The position numbers were made by a program, and so were the translations under genes. A stretch of 5,582 nucleotides of DNA, taken from assembly GCA_964483805.1 (NCBI GenBank), contig CAZADH010000357.1, positions 1 to 5,582 on the forward strand, in the 5' to 3' direction. Of the stretch, positions 1 through 5,130 are shown piece after piece. Source of the DNA: CAZADH01 sp964483805. Lineage in GTDB: Bacteria > Muiribacteriota > Ozemobacteria > Ozemobacterales > Ozemobacteraceae. Numbering within the stretch: the stretch's first letter is position 1; every line of letters starts with the position of its first letter. Under the pieces are notes generated by a model. The model saw only the letters and a list, made by a program, of their open reading frames with translations. It ran no database searches and was not told where the DNA came from.

Positions 1-733
1 GGTCGGCATAGGTCGGGCCGAGGTCGAGACAGGTGATCCGCCCGAGGTTGGTGTGAAACCCTTCGCCAATGACCAGATACCGCGGCAGCGTTAGCGCCGA
101 ATCGGCGCGCCCCTCGTGGGCGGGCGCGCACTCACCGCCGAGCGCGGGCGACGAGAAGATGGGCCCATACTGCCCACCGGCAAGACTGCTGCCGTCAAAC
201 TGCCAGACCAGTTGTCCGGTGTCGAGATCCCGGCAGACGATGGCCCCGGTATCGCGACCCAGCGCGTTGAGGACGTAGGTTCCGTAGTAGACACGGTTGC
301 CGACCACGGCCGGCGTGGCATCGACCGATTCGCCGGCCCCCGCGCGCGCCTGCCAGAGTATGGCGGGCTTCTGTAATGGGCCGGTGGCTCCCGGCACCGT
401 TTGCCGCCGATCGGTGCCTCCTTGGGCCGGCCAGGCATGGCCGGGCTGGGCGCCGCGCACCGGCGGCCGCAAAAAATACGCACCGACCTGATAAGTGCAA
501 TACACCAGCAATACCAAGACGATGACGGCGGTCTTCTGCACCCAGAGCACGCGTCCGGCCAGTTTCCAGGTCTGCGGCCGCAGCACCGCCAGGGCAAGCG
601 CACCCACCAACGCGAGCAACTGCGGCAGGATGGCGAGCAGGACTTGCGCAGGCCCGATGACCGCCGGAATCACGGCAAAGGCCGGAGCCGCCACCCAGGC
701 AAACGCGAGGGCCAGCAGCAGCTTCTGCTTCAT
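1..733 (-). CDS. Membrane-anchored PQQ-like beta-propeller protein, 3'-partial
   Basis: The reading frame is open from an ATG at 733 down to the window edge, giving 244 residues with the C-terminus missing. Residues 1-20 look like a Sec signal peptide (KQK, a hydrophobic core, then AFA). Two further hydrophobic stretches follow at about 27-51 and 66-88, so the N-terminus probably crosses the membrane two or three times. From about residue 100 the pattern fits a PQQ-like (PQQ_2/WD40-like) propeller: an opening AWPAQGGTDRR, then ILWQARAG, then the blade motif VCRDLDTGQLVWQFD (about 167-180) and IFSSPAL. Family members include quinoprotein dehydrogenases and BamB-like scaffolds. The visible part shows no residues that decide between an enzyme and a structural protein. 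No Shine-Dalgarno sequence precedes the ATG, and the frame stays open upstream into the N gap, so the start is uncertain. The propeller class is well supported; the substrate is unknown. Confidence 0.8.
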   Translation of the reverse strand, partial: MKQKLLLALAFAWVAAPAFAVIPAVIGPAQVLLAILPQLLALVGALALAVLRPQTWKLAGRVLWVQKTAVIVLVLLVYCTYQVGAYFLRPPVRGAQPGHAWPAQGGTDRRQTVPGATGPLQKPAILWQARAGAGESVDATPAVVGNRVYYGTYVLNALGRDTGAIVCRDLDTGQLVWQFDGSSLAGGQYGPIFSSPALGGECAPAHEGRADSALTLPRYLVIGEGFHTNLGRITCLDLGPTYAD

Positions 734-751
734 CCCGCCGGAGAGCGATCG

Positions 752-761
752 NNNNNNNNNN
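752..761. other. Assembly gap (ten N)
   Basis: Ten consecutive N separate the propeller gene from the peroxidase. Ten N is often a placeholder, so the true gap may be any size. The 109 bases from 762 to 870 on the far side hold no gene I can support. They contain two short palindromes, GCGGTC-G-GACCGC at 785-797 and CATAC-CGT-GTATG at 804-816, neither followed by a T-run. Confidence 0.95.
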
Positions 762-870
762 CCAACAACCGAGGCCGGGGCGCGGCGGTCGGACCGCTTA
801 CGTCATACCGTGTATGCATCTCTCGGCGGCGGGCGCAGTTGCCCACCACGTGCGGGAAAGCCGGCTGGCG

Positions 871-1464
871 CTATGGTTTCGCGGCCAGAGCGGCTTCGAT
901 CGCTTTCACGATCTCGTCGCCTTCGGGTTTGTCTCGCGAACCAAAACGAGCCAGCAGCCGGCCCTGGCGATCGACGAGAAACTTGTTGAAGTTCCAACTG
1001 ATGTTACCGGCGAGTTTGGCGTCGCCGGCTCCACTGGTCAGGTAACGGTACAGGGGGTGCTGGGCGCTGCCGGTAACATGGATTTTTGCGAATACCGGAA
1101 AGGTCACACTGTATTTCATCGTGCAGAACTTCGCGATCTCCTCGTTCGAGCCCGGTTCCTGCCAGAGAAAGTCATTGGCCGGAAATCCAAGCACCACCAA
1201 TCCCTGGGCGCCGTATTTCGTGTGGAGTTTCTGCAAGCCTTCGTATTGGTAGGTGAACCCACAGCGACTGGCCACATTCACCAGCAGCATCACTTTTCCG
1301 GAGTAACTTGCCAGCGATACCGGCGTTCCATCGAGCAACGGCAGGGTGAATTCGTAGATCGTCTTTGCCTCGGCCGGTTCCGGTTTGTCGGCGGCAGCGG
1401 CCCGCCCGGTCACAGCAAACACCACGAGAACAACAGCAATGATGAGAAAAACGACACGAACCAT
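871..1464 (-). CDS. Exported thioredoxin-type (two-Cys) glutathione peroxidase
   Basis: This 197-residue protein reduces hydrogen peroxide or organic and lipid hydroperoxides. Residues 1-25 are a signal peptide (VRVV, a long hydrophobic core, then GRAAAA-D), so it should act outside the cytoplasm. The GPx fold follows: NVASRCGFTYQYEGL carries the peroxidatic Cys68 (Cys, not selenocysteine), GFPANDF..QEPGSNEEI carries Gln102, and WNFNKFLV carries Trp157 and Asn158. Together these complete the family's Cys-Gln-Trp-Asn tetrad. Cys114 in KFCTMKYSVTFPVF sits where yeast Gpx3-type enzymes have the resolving cysteine. This suggests a Cys68-Cys114 disulfide reduced by a thioredoxin-like partner rather than by glutathione. 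Trp101 before the catalytic Gln is unusual, as Gly or Ala is common there. The start at 1464 was chosen because AAGGAG lies 9 bases upstream and the signal peptide begins there; the frame stays open to 1563. The family call is firm. Confidence 0.93.
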   Translation of the reverse strand: MVRVVFLIIAVVLVVFAVTGRAAAADKPEPAEAKTIYEFTLPLLDGTPVSLASYSGKVMLLVNVASRCGFTYQYEGLQKLHTKYGAQGLVVLGFPANDFLWQEPGSNEEIAKFCTMKYSVTFPVFAKIHVTGSAQHPLYRYLTSGAGDAKLAGNISWNFNKFLVDRQGRLLARFGSRDKPEGDEIVKAIEAALAAKP

Positions 1465-1473
1465 GGGGGAACA

Positions 1474-1479
1474 CTCCTT
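1474..1479 (-). promoter_or_regulatory. Ribosome binding site of the peroxidase
   Basis: On the minus strand AAGGAG stands 9 bases before the ATG at 1464. It decides the start against the in-frame ATG at 1563, which would add 33 residues ahead of the signal peptide. Confidence 0.8.
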
Positions 1480-1759
1480 GCGAAATCGCTGACGTTTGTC
1501 ATATTGATTGCGTGCCGCCCACGCCGTGTTGTCGTGCCGGCATTGGCGCACAACGTGCCCCATCGGAGGGGCCTCGTCGGTGCATCATACCTTATTGTGC
1601 TGCGCCCGTCGATGGGGACGCCGCGGGTGCCCAGCTCCTTCTGCACATCTCTACACCCGCGTCTGTCAGTGTTGAATCCCCATGCCGGTCGTTCAACAGC
1701 ACTGTTCATGCGGGCTTTGCGCACCGGCGCCGCCTGCCCAAAAATGTCATTTCAGTGTA

Positions 1760-1788
1760 TTGACACGAGCGAACTCCGGTGATAAAAT
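1760..1788 (+). promoter_or_regulatory. Near-consensus sigma70 promoter
   Basis: A perfect -35 TTGACA at 1760-1765 and a -10 TAAAAT at 1783-1788 are separated by exactly 17 bases. Transcription should start near 1795, leaving an untranslated leader of about 55 bases before the ATG at 1850. This is the best-matching promoter in the window. Confidence 0.8.
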
Positions 1789-1837
1789 TGATCTCTTGCA
1801 CAGGAATTTTCGGTCGCTGCCAGGTGCAGATCGATCC

Positions 1838-1844
1838 AGGAGGG
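1838..1844 (+). promoter_or_regulatory. Strong ribosome binding site
   Basis: AGGAGGG lies 5 bases before the ATG at 1850 and is close to full complementarity with the 16S rRNA tail. It fixes this start against the in-frame upstream ATG at 1682, which lies before the promoter. Confidence 0.85.
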
Positions 1845-1849
1845 AAACG

Positions 1850-2380
1850 ATGTTCATCCGTTCGCATTCCCCAAGGTTGGCCGACGCGTTGCGTCCTCTC
1901 GATGGTATGGTCACCCCGGTCGAAATCACCCATCGCCCGTCGGTTCGTGTGAACCACACGCACGCCGACACTGCGACGCGCAATGCCACTGCACTCGTCG
2001 ACACGACGAAGACCGATCACACCACCCGCGCCGCACGCTGCATCAGCGAAGTGTATGCCGATTACTTCGCGACTTCCTTCAACATGCTGGCCCCGAAACC
2101 CACGCGACGCACCGACGACACTTGCCCGGTGACCCGCACCGCCCGCGCCCTGGGCGATGCGTTGTTGTCTCTGCGCGACCGGCTCGATGGCACGACCGGT
2201 GATCGCCTGGTGTTCCAGAGCCTGAGCCGTCTTTCCCTGCAACCCGATTTCTCCGAGGTGTTTCATGCCTTGATCGCGTCCGATCGCGAACTGCATGCCG
2301 GCATCAACGAGGCCTCGATCCGCGCCACCTTCGAAGGGCACGGCCTGCCGACCCAACGCAGCTTCGAGCGACCGCTCTGA
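1850..2380 (+). CDS. Unrecognised 176-residue protein, probably cytoplasmic
   Basis: I do not recognise a family. The protein has no signal peptide or membrane segment. Residues about 1-60 are rich in Thr, His, Asp and Arg with no hydrophobic core (for example NHTHADTATRNATA), so they are probably disordered or weakly structured. Residues about 60-80 (RCISEVYADYFATSF) and 95-160 (TARALGDALLSLRDRL, LVFQSLSRLSL, FSEVFHALIASDRELHAGI) look like amphipathic helices. Two cysteines are visible, Cys64 and Cys92, with no metal-binding spacing. The gene is real by its signals: a near-consensus promoter, AGGAGGG at 5 bases, and a strong terminator 24 bases after the stop. These imply a single-gene, well-expressed unit. 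It is convergent with the DUF1460 gene. Function is unknown; a structural, regulatory or stress role is possible, but nothing here decides it. Confidence 0.75.
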   Translation: MFIRSHSPRLADALRPLDGMVTPVEITHRPSVRVNHTHADTATRNATALVDTTKTDHTTRAARCISEVYADYFATSFNMLAPKPTRRTDDTCPVTRTARALGDALLSLRDRLDGTTGDRLVFQSLSRLSLQPDFSEVFHALIASDRELHAGINEASIRATFEGHGLPTQRSFERPL

Positions 2381-2403
2381 TCGCATCGTAATACATCGTA
2401 TTT

Positions 2404-2443
2404 CAGCAAACCGCCGGCGTCATGTGACGCCGGCGGTTTGCTG
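2404..2443. terminator. Bidirectional intrinsic terminator between convergent genes
   Basis: CAGCAAACCGCCGGCGTCA at 2404-2422 is followed by TG and then its exact reverse complement at 2425-2443, giving a 19-bp perfect stem. The AAA and TTT inside the arms place a short U stretch at the base of the GC-rich core in either direction. It starts 24 bases after the plus-strand stop at 2380 and 54 bases after the minus-strand stop at 2498. No long T-run follows outside the stem, so termination strength is inferred from stem stability and position. Confidence 0.8.
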
Positions 2444-2497
2444 CGTAGGCGCAAAGATTCGGGACAGTCTCGCACTGCCGAGTCTTCGCGCACCACT

Positions 2498-3490
2498 CTA
2501 TTTGCGTTTGCCGCTGGTCCGCCTTTTGCCTCGCCCACGCGGTTTCGCCTTGGCTTTCGGGGTCGCTACGACGTAGCGATACGCGGGCGGCACCGGTGCC
2601 TGCAAGACCGGACGCAATACCATCAACCCCGTCACCGTCTTCTTCTCATTGATATAGGCGAACAGGTCTTCTTCGATGATGCGTTCTTTGGTGTATGAGG
2701 CGTGGCGCATCAGGGTTTCGCCATTGCGCACGATCACGAACGCCATGTGGGTGACATCGAGTCCCTCTTTGTCGCAGGCCAGGGCGATCACGTCGCCGTT
2801 GGCGAGCGGAGCGCGCTTCTGCAAGACGACGTCGCGCGGAAAGAAGTCCACGATTTGCGGGGCTGTGGCGATCAGAAACCGGTCCTCGGTGAAGAAGGTG
2901 CGGTTGTTGCCGACCTTGTTCAGCCAGACCGCCCGTTGTTTGGCCAGCGGGTGGCCGCGGGCGACGTTGACCAGGTAGCCCTTGCGCTCGTTGGTGTCGG
3001 CCCAGTGCGAAGTGAAGTGACAGCGCAGGTGGTTCAGCAGCGGTCCACCCCCGGCGTCGAACATCACGTCGATGAGCCGGTCGAGAAAACATGAGTACCT
3101 CGGTTCGTGGCACGATGCGAGAGCAAGGACATGCTCGACGTAGGTCATGCAATCGAGTTGCGTCAGGCTGGTGGTCAGCCGTTCGATGGGAAGCGGCAGC
3201 GGATTCGTCGCCTCTGCTTTGGTAACCGGCTTCGTTCGCTCTTGCTTGATGCGCTTTTTCGTCGACTGTGGATACACCCGTCCGAGAAAGTACCCGGACA
3301 CGAAAGCGATGCGCCGCTCGCGTGGGATCTTGAGGGCCGCCGCGACAATCAACTCGGCCTCGTGCGCCTCGCGGAGCGTTGCGAGCTTGACCGTGGGCGC
3401 GACCGGCTCGACCGCGGCGCCGGCCGGCACGGCAGCGAGCCACGAGAACAGGGGCAGGAAACATCCGAGAAACAAGGTGTGCGTTTTCAT
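2498..3490 (-). CDS. Secreted DUF1460 (N-acetylmuramoyl-L-alanine amidase-like) protein
   Basis: This 330-residue protein opens with a signal peptide (about 1-26: MKTH, a hydrophobic core, then AVPAGAA), so it is periplasmic or secreted. The rest fits the DUF1460 family, NlpC/P60-related papain-fold proteins, some of which cleave the amide between MurNAc and the stem peptide. Visible signatures are QLDCMTYVEHVLAL with the likely nucleophile Cys113, NGDVIAL, DVTHMAFVIV with the likely catalytic His248, and MRHASYTKERIIEEDLFAYI ahead of VTGLMVLRP. The C-terminal 20 residues hold 11 Lys/Arg (KAKAKPRGRGKRR onward), a tail I do not recall as part of the domain. The start at 3490 was chosen because the signal peptide begins there. 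No Shine-Dalgarno sequence precedes it, and TATAAT lies 7 bases upstream. The frame is open to 3661, but that stretch runs through intergenic repeats. It is divergent from the metallohydrolase gene. The family is firm; the substrate is inferred. Confidence 0.88.
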   Translation of the reverse strand: MKTHTLFLGCFLPLFSWLAAVPAGAAVEPVAPTVKLATLREAHEAELIVAAALKIPRERRIAFVSGYFLGRVYPQSTKKRIKQERTKPVTKAEATNPLPLPIERLTTSLTQLDCMTYVEHVLALASCHEPRYSCFLDRLIDVMFDAGGGPLLNHLRCHFTSHWADTNERKGYLVNVARGHPLAKQRAVWLNKVGNNRTFFTEDRFLIATAPQIVDFFPRDVVLQKRAPLANGDVIALACDKEGLDVTHMAFVIVRNGETLMRHASYTKERIIEEDLFAYINEKKTVTGLMVLRPVLQAPVPPAYRYVVATPKAKAKPRGRGKRRTSGKRK

Positions 3491-3497
3491 GGGCAAG

Positions 3498-3503
3498 ATT
3501 ATA
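3498..3503 (-). promoter_or_regulatory. TATAAT -10 box placed for a leaderless mRNA
   Basis: On the minus strand a perfect TATAAT ends 7 bases before the ATG at 3490, so transcription would start at or one base before the A of the start codon. No ribosome binding site lies between. The -35 position (about 3521-3527) has no good match because the 14-bp repeats occupy it. A promoter further upstream cannot be excluded. Confidence 0.55.
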
Positions 3504-3516
3504 GCGCAAGTCCGCC

Positions 3517-3550
3517 ACCGGGTGCGCCTCACCGGGTGCGCCTCACCGGG
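3517..3550. repeat. 14-bp tandem direct repeat, about 2.4 copies
   Basis: ACCGGGTGCGCCTC occurs at 3517-3530, again without change at 3531-3544, and is followed by a partial ACCGGG at 3545-3550. Each junction can fold (CCGGGTG with CACCGG, one bulged base). The array covers the place where the -35 element of the DUF1460 promoter would be, and GGTCAGAGAC follows it directly. Confidence 0.9.
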
Positions 3551-3705
3551 GTCAGAGACGCACAGTTTTGGCGCGCCGCATTCGGCGGGCCCGGCGAACC
3601 CGTCCGGCCACGACCAGATCGCTTCGTTCGATCGCTCAGCAATTCCTCGCACAGATAGCACTCTGCAGCGCAGGACAAATCTACACGTGGTCGCGGTTTC
3701 GCTCG

Positions 3706-3747
3706 GACGGTTTCAATGCGACGGCTTCACCGCGACGGCTTCACCGC
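3706..3747. repeat. 14-bp tandem direct repeat, three copies
   Basis: GACGGCTTCACCGC occurs at 3720-3733 and exactly again at 3734-3747. A copy with three mismatches precedes them at 3706-3719 (GACGGTTTCAATGC), and a GAC follows at 3748-3750. The preceding 14 bases, 3692-3705, match the 3706 copy at 8 of 14 positions and may be an older copy. The array ends three bases before the -35 box of the next promoter. Its unit is unrelated to the array at 3517. Confidence 0.88.
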
Positions 3748-3750
3748 GAC

Positions 3751-3779
3751 TTGACCTATTGGGGCAAACCCCTTATCCT
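3751..3779 (+). promoter_or_regulatory. Candidate sigma70 promoter of the metallohydrolase gene
   Basis: TTGACC at 3751-3756 and TATCCT at 3774-3779 are 17 bases apart, five and four matches to consensus. Transcription would start near 3786, about 34 bases before the ATG. The spacer contains the inverted repeat GGGG-CAAA-CCCC at 3761-3772. Confidence 0.65.
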
Positions 3780-3806
3780 GTACGGAGTCCGTCACGACAC
3801 TACGTA

Positions 3807-3811
3807 TGGAG
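3807..3811 (+). promoter_or_regulatory. Ribosome binding site of the metallohydrolase gene
   Basis: TGGAG lies 8 bases before the ATG at 3820. With the signal peptide starting at that Met, it selects 3820 over the open upstream frame that begins at 3568. Confidence 0.7.
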
Positions 3812-3819
3812 TAACGAGT

Positions 3820-5061
3820 ATGCTCGAGTTGTCGTCGCGGCTGTCGTTTGCGCTGGTTGCGCTGTTGTGTTTTCTGTTGCTGGTCGGTGGCGCCCATCCG
3901 GTGGGTGCCGAGCCGCAGGTGGCAGATCACAGCGTAAGCAGGGTCGACAGCCCGAACTTGCGGGTGACCTTCCTCGACGTCGGCCAGGGTGACTGCATTT
4001 TGCTGCGCACCCGCGAAAAGACGATCCTGATCGATGCCGGCAGCGACCTCGACAATGCGGCGCAATGGTCGATCATTCCCTACCTGCAAGACAATAACAT
4101 ACAACGTATTGACGTTGCTGTCATTACCCATGCGCACCGCGACCATTTCGGCGGGTTTCTGCAGTTGCTCGATGCCGTCGAATTCGGCGAGTTCGTCTAC
4201 TCGACCGAGAGCATGGTCGTGCTGCCAACCGACGAACAGGCCAACAAGGGCGACGACATTCTCTACAAGCGTTTGTTCGCAACGATCCGCGCCCGTGGGA
4301 TTCCGCTGCGCAAGGCGGTACTGGGTGACGAGTTCGACTGGGGCGGCCAGGTGCACGTCGATCTGTTGCACGCTGATAATCCGATGTTCCCCACTAACAT
4401 CAACCCCAATGACCGGTCTCTGGTGTTCAAAGTAACGACCGGCAAGGTCGCCTACATGTTTACCGGTGATGCGCAAGAATACGCCGAGAATCGCATGTTG
4501 CGCGAGTTCAAGAGCAAACTGAAGGCCGACGTGCTCAAGGTTGGCCACCACGGCAGTCGAACCGCAACGACGAAACCTTGGCTCGAGGCCGTGCGGCCCA
4601 AACACGCGGTCATTTCGGTCGGTATCGCCAACTCGTACCACCATCCGCACCCCGACGTCATGCAACGCCTGGCGAGCGCGGCGGTTAACGTCGTGCGCAC
4701 CGATGAAGTCGGGACGATCGAGTCGAGCACCGACGGCAAGACCGTGACCGTCGACGGTGTGGCTCCGCGTTCGGTCACCGGTCGCATCGCGCGACTGCTG
4801 CATGCCGAGCAGACGGCGGCCTGCGTACCGGCCGAACTGGCTGCCGCGCGCGCCGAAGTGCTCCATCGGCTCGTGGTCGACTCGCTCACCAATGCGGTGG
4901 CACTCGGCCAGATCGACATCGTCGAACACGCACTCGCGGGCAAAAAGAGCGCGGCGATCAATGCGGTCAAACACTCGCTCGCCGAGACCCTGCGCTTCCG
5001 AGCCGTGCATCAAGAGAGCGTTCACGGCGAGCAGGAGCTGCTGCAGACGCTCCAGCACTGA
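3820..5061 (+). CDS. Secreted ComEC/Rec2-type metallo-beta-lactamase-fold hydrolase
   Basis: This 413-residue protein starts with a signal peptide (about 1-30, core SFALVALLCFLLLVGG, cleavage likely after VGA). Residues about 46-315 match the metallo-beta-lactamase domain of ComEC/Rec2 proteins, in order: FLDVGQGDCILL, IDAGS, the metal site THAHRDHFGG (His104, His106, Asp108, His109), NDRSLVF (197-203), FTGDA with Asp217, LKVGHHGS (His243, His244), and NSYHHPHPDVMQRL. The last motif is usually YGHP, so His274 replaces Gly. There is no membrane channel domain, so this is not a full ComEC uptake protein. Family members are metal-dependent phosphodiesterases or nucleases, and a periplasmic nuclease-like role is inferred. 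Residues about 320-413 form a helical extension I do not recognise. It has its own promoter and is divergent from the DUF1460 gene. The fold is firm; the substrate is unknown. Confidence 0.9.
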   Translation: MLELSSRLSFALVALLCFLLLVGGAHPVGAEPQVADHSVSRVDSPNLRVTFLDVGQGDCILLRTREKTILIDAGSDLDNAAQWSIIPYLQDNNIQRIDVAVITHAHRDHFGGFLQLLDAVEFGEFVYSTESMVVLPTDEQANKGDDILYKRLFATIRARGIPLRKAVLGDEFDWGGQVHVDLLHADNPMFPTNINPNDRSLVFKVTTGKVAYMFTGDAQEYAENRMLREFKSKLKADVLKVGHHGSRTATTKPWLEAVRPKHAVISVGIANSYHHPHPDVMQRLASAAVNVVRTDEVGTIESSTDGKTVTVDGVAPRSVTGRIARLLHAEQTAACVPAELAAARAEVLHRLVVDSLTNAVALGQIDIVEHALAGKKSAAINAVKHSLAETLRFRAVHQESVHGEQELLQTLQH

Positions 5062-5130
5062 TCCGGTTCTTTTTGTCGCGCGCACGGGCGGTGCAAGCGC
5101 CCACTACGCCATCCGTGGCGGGCGGGTCGG

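Larger units (their letters stand above)
1465..1849. other. Divergent intergenic region, 385 bases
   Basis: This stretch separates the leftward peroxidase from the rightward unknown gene. It holds the peroxidase ribosome binding site, the promoter and ribosome binding site of the rightward gene, and a weak hairpin. In the hairpin, GTTGAA at 1671-1676 pairs with TTCAAC at 1692-1697, and AGTG/CACT extends it with a small bulge. A second short inverted repeat, AAAATT at 1784-1789 with AATTTT at 1805-1810, flanks the expected transcription start. I found no convincing promoter for the peroxidase on the minus strand and no supported gene here. Confidence 0.6.
3491..3819. other. Divergent intergenic region, 329 bases
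   Basis: This lies between the DUF1460 gene (leftward) and the metallohydrolase gene (rightward). It contains the TATAAT box, two separate 14-bp tandem repeat arrays, a promoter and a ribosome binding site. It also has a short hairpin, CGCCG-CATT-CGGCG, at about 3575-3588. The middle, about 3590-3690, shows nothing I can name. The frame open across the plus strand from 3568 is an extension of the metallohydrolase frame and probably not translated. Confidence 0.65.

Noticed and set aside
91..603. Open frames of 170 and 101 codons on the minus strand inside the first 600 bases
   Set aside because: Their products are Arg/Pro/Ser-rich with no domain. The third minus-strand frame gives a coherent signal peptide, membrane segments and propeller motifs.
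401..1045. Plus-strand open frames crossing the N run
   Set aside because: They depend on unknown bases and are antisense to two supported genes.
1668..1703. Hairpin GTTGAA/TTCAAC with bulged extension
   Set aside because: It has a six-base perfect core and 15-base loop, no T-run, and lies about 60 bases upstream of the promoter. It may be chance, so it is only mentioned in the intergenic note.
814..1782. Open frame of 322 codons on the plus strand
   Set aside because: It is the antisense shadow of the glutathione peroxidase gene and runs on through the intergenic region. It shows no domain and no ribosome binding site.
3706..3747. CRISPR array
   Set aside because: The repeats are 14 bases, directly abutting with no spacers, so they are tandem repeats.
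3568..3819. Upstream extension of the metallohydrolase coding sequence
   Set aside because: The extension would put about 84 Arg-rich residues before a clear signal peptide, runs through the 14-bp repeats and promoter, and has no ribosome binding site.
5039..5074. Possible intrinsic terminator after the metallohydrolase gene
   Set aside because: There is a T5 run at 5070-5074, but the only hairpin before it (TGCTG with CAGCA, 5-bp stem, 9-base loop) lies inside the coding sequence and ends 12 bases before the T-run. Too weak to call.
3727..5085. Open frame of 452 codons on the minus strand
   Set aside because: It lies opposite the metallohydrolase gene, whose frame has unmistakable motifs and proper start signals. 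The antisense frame has no recognisable domain, and long antisense frames are expected in GC-rich coding DNA.
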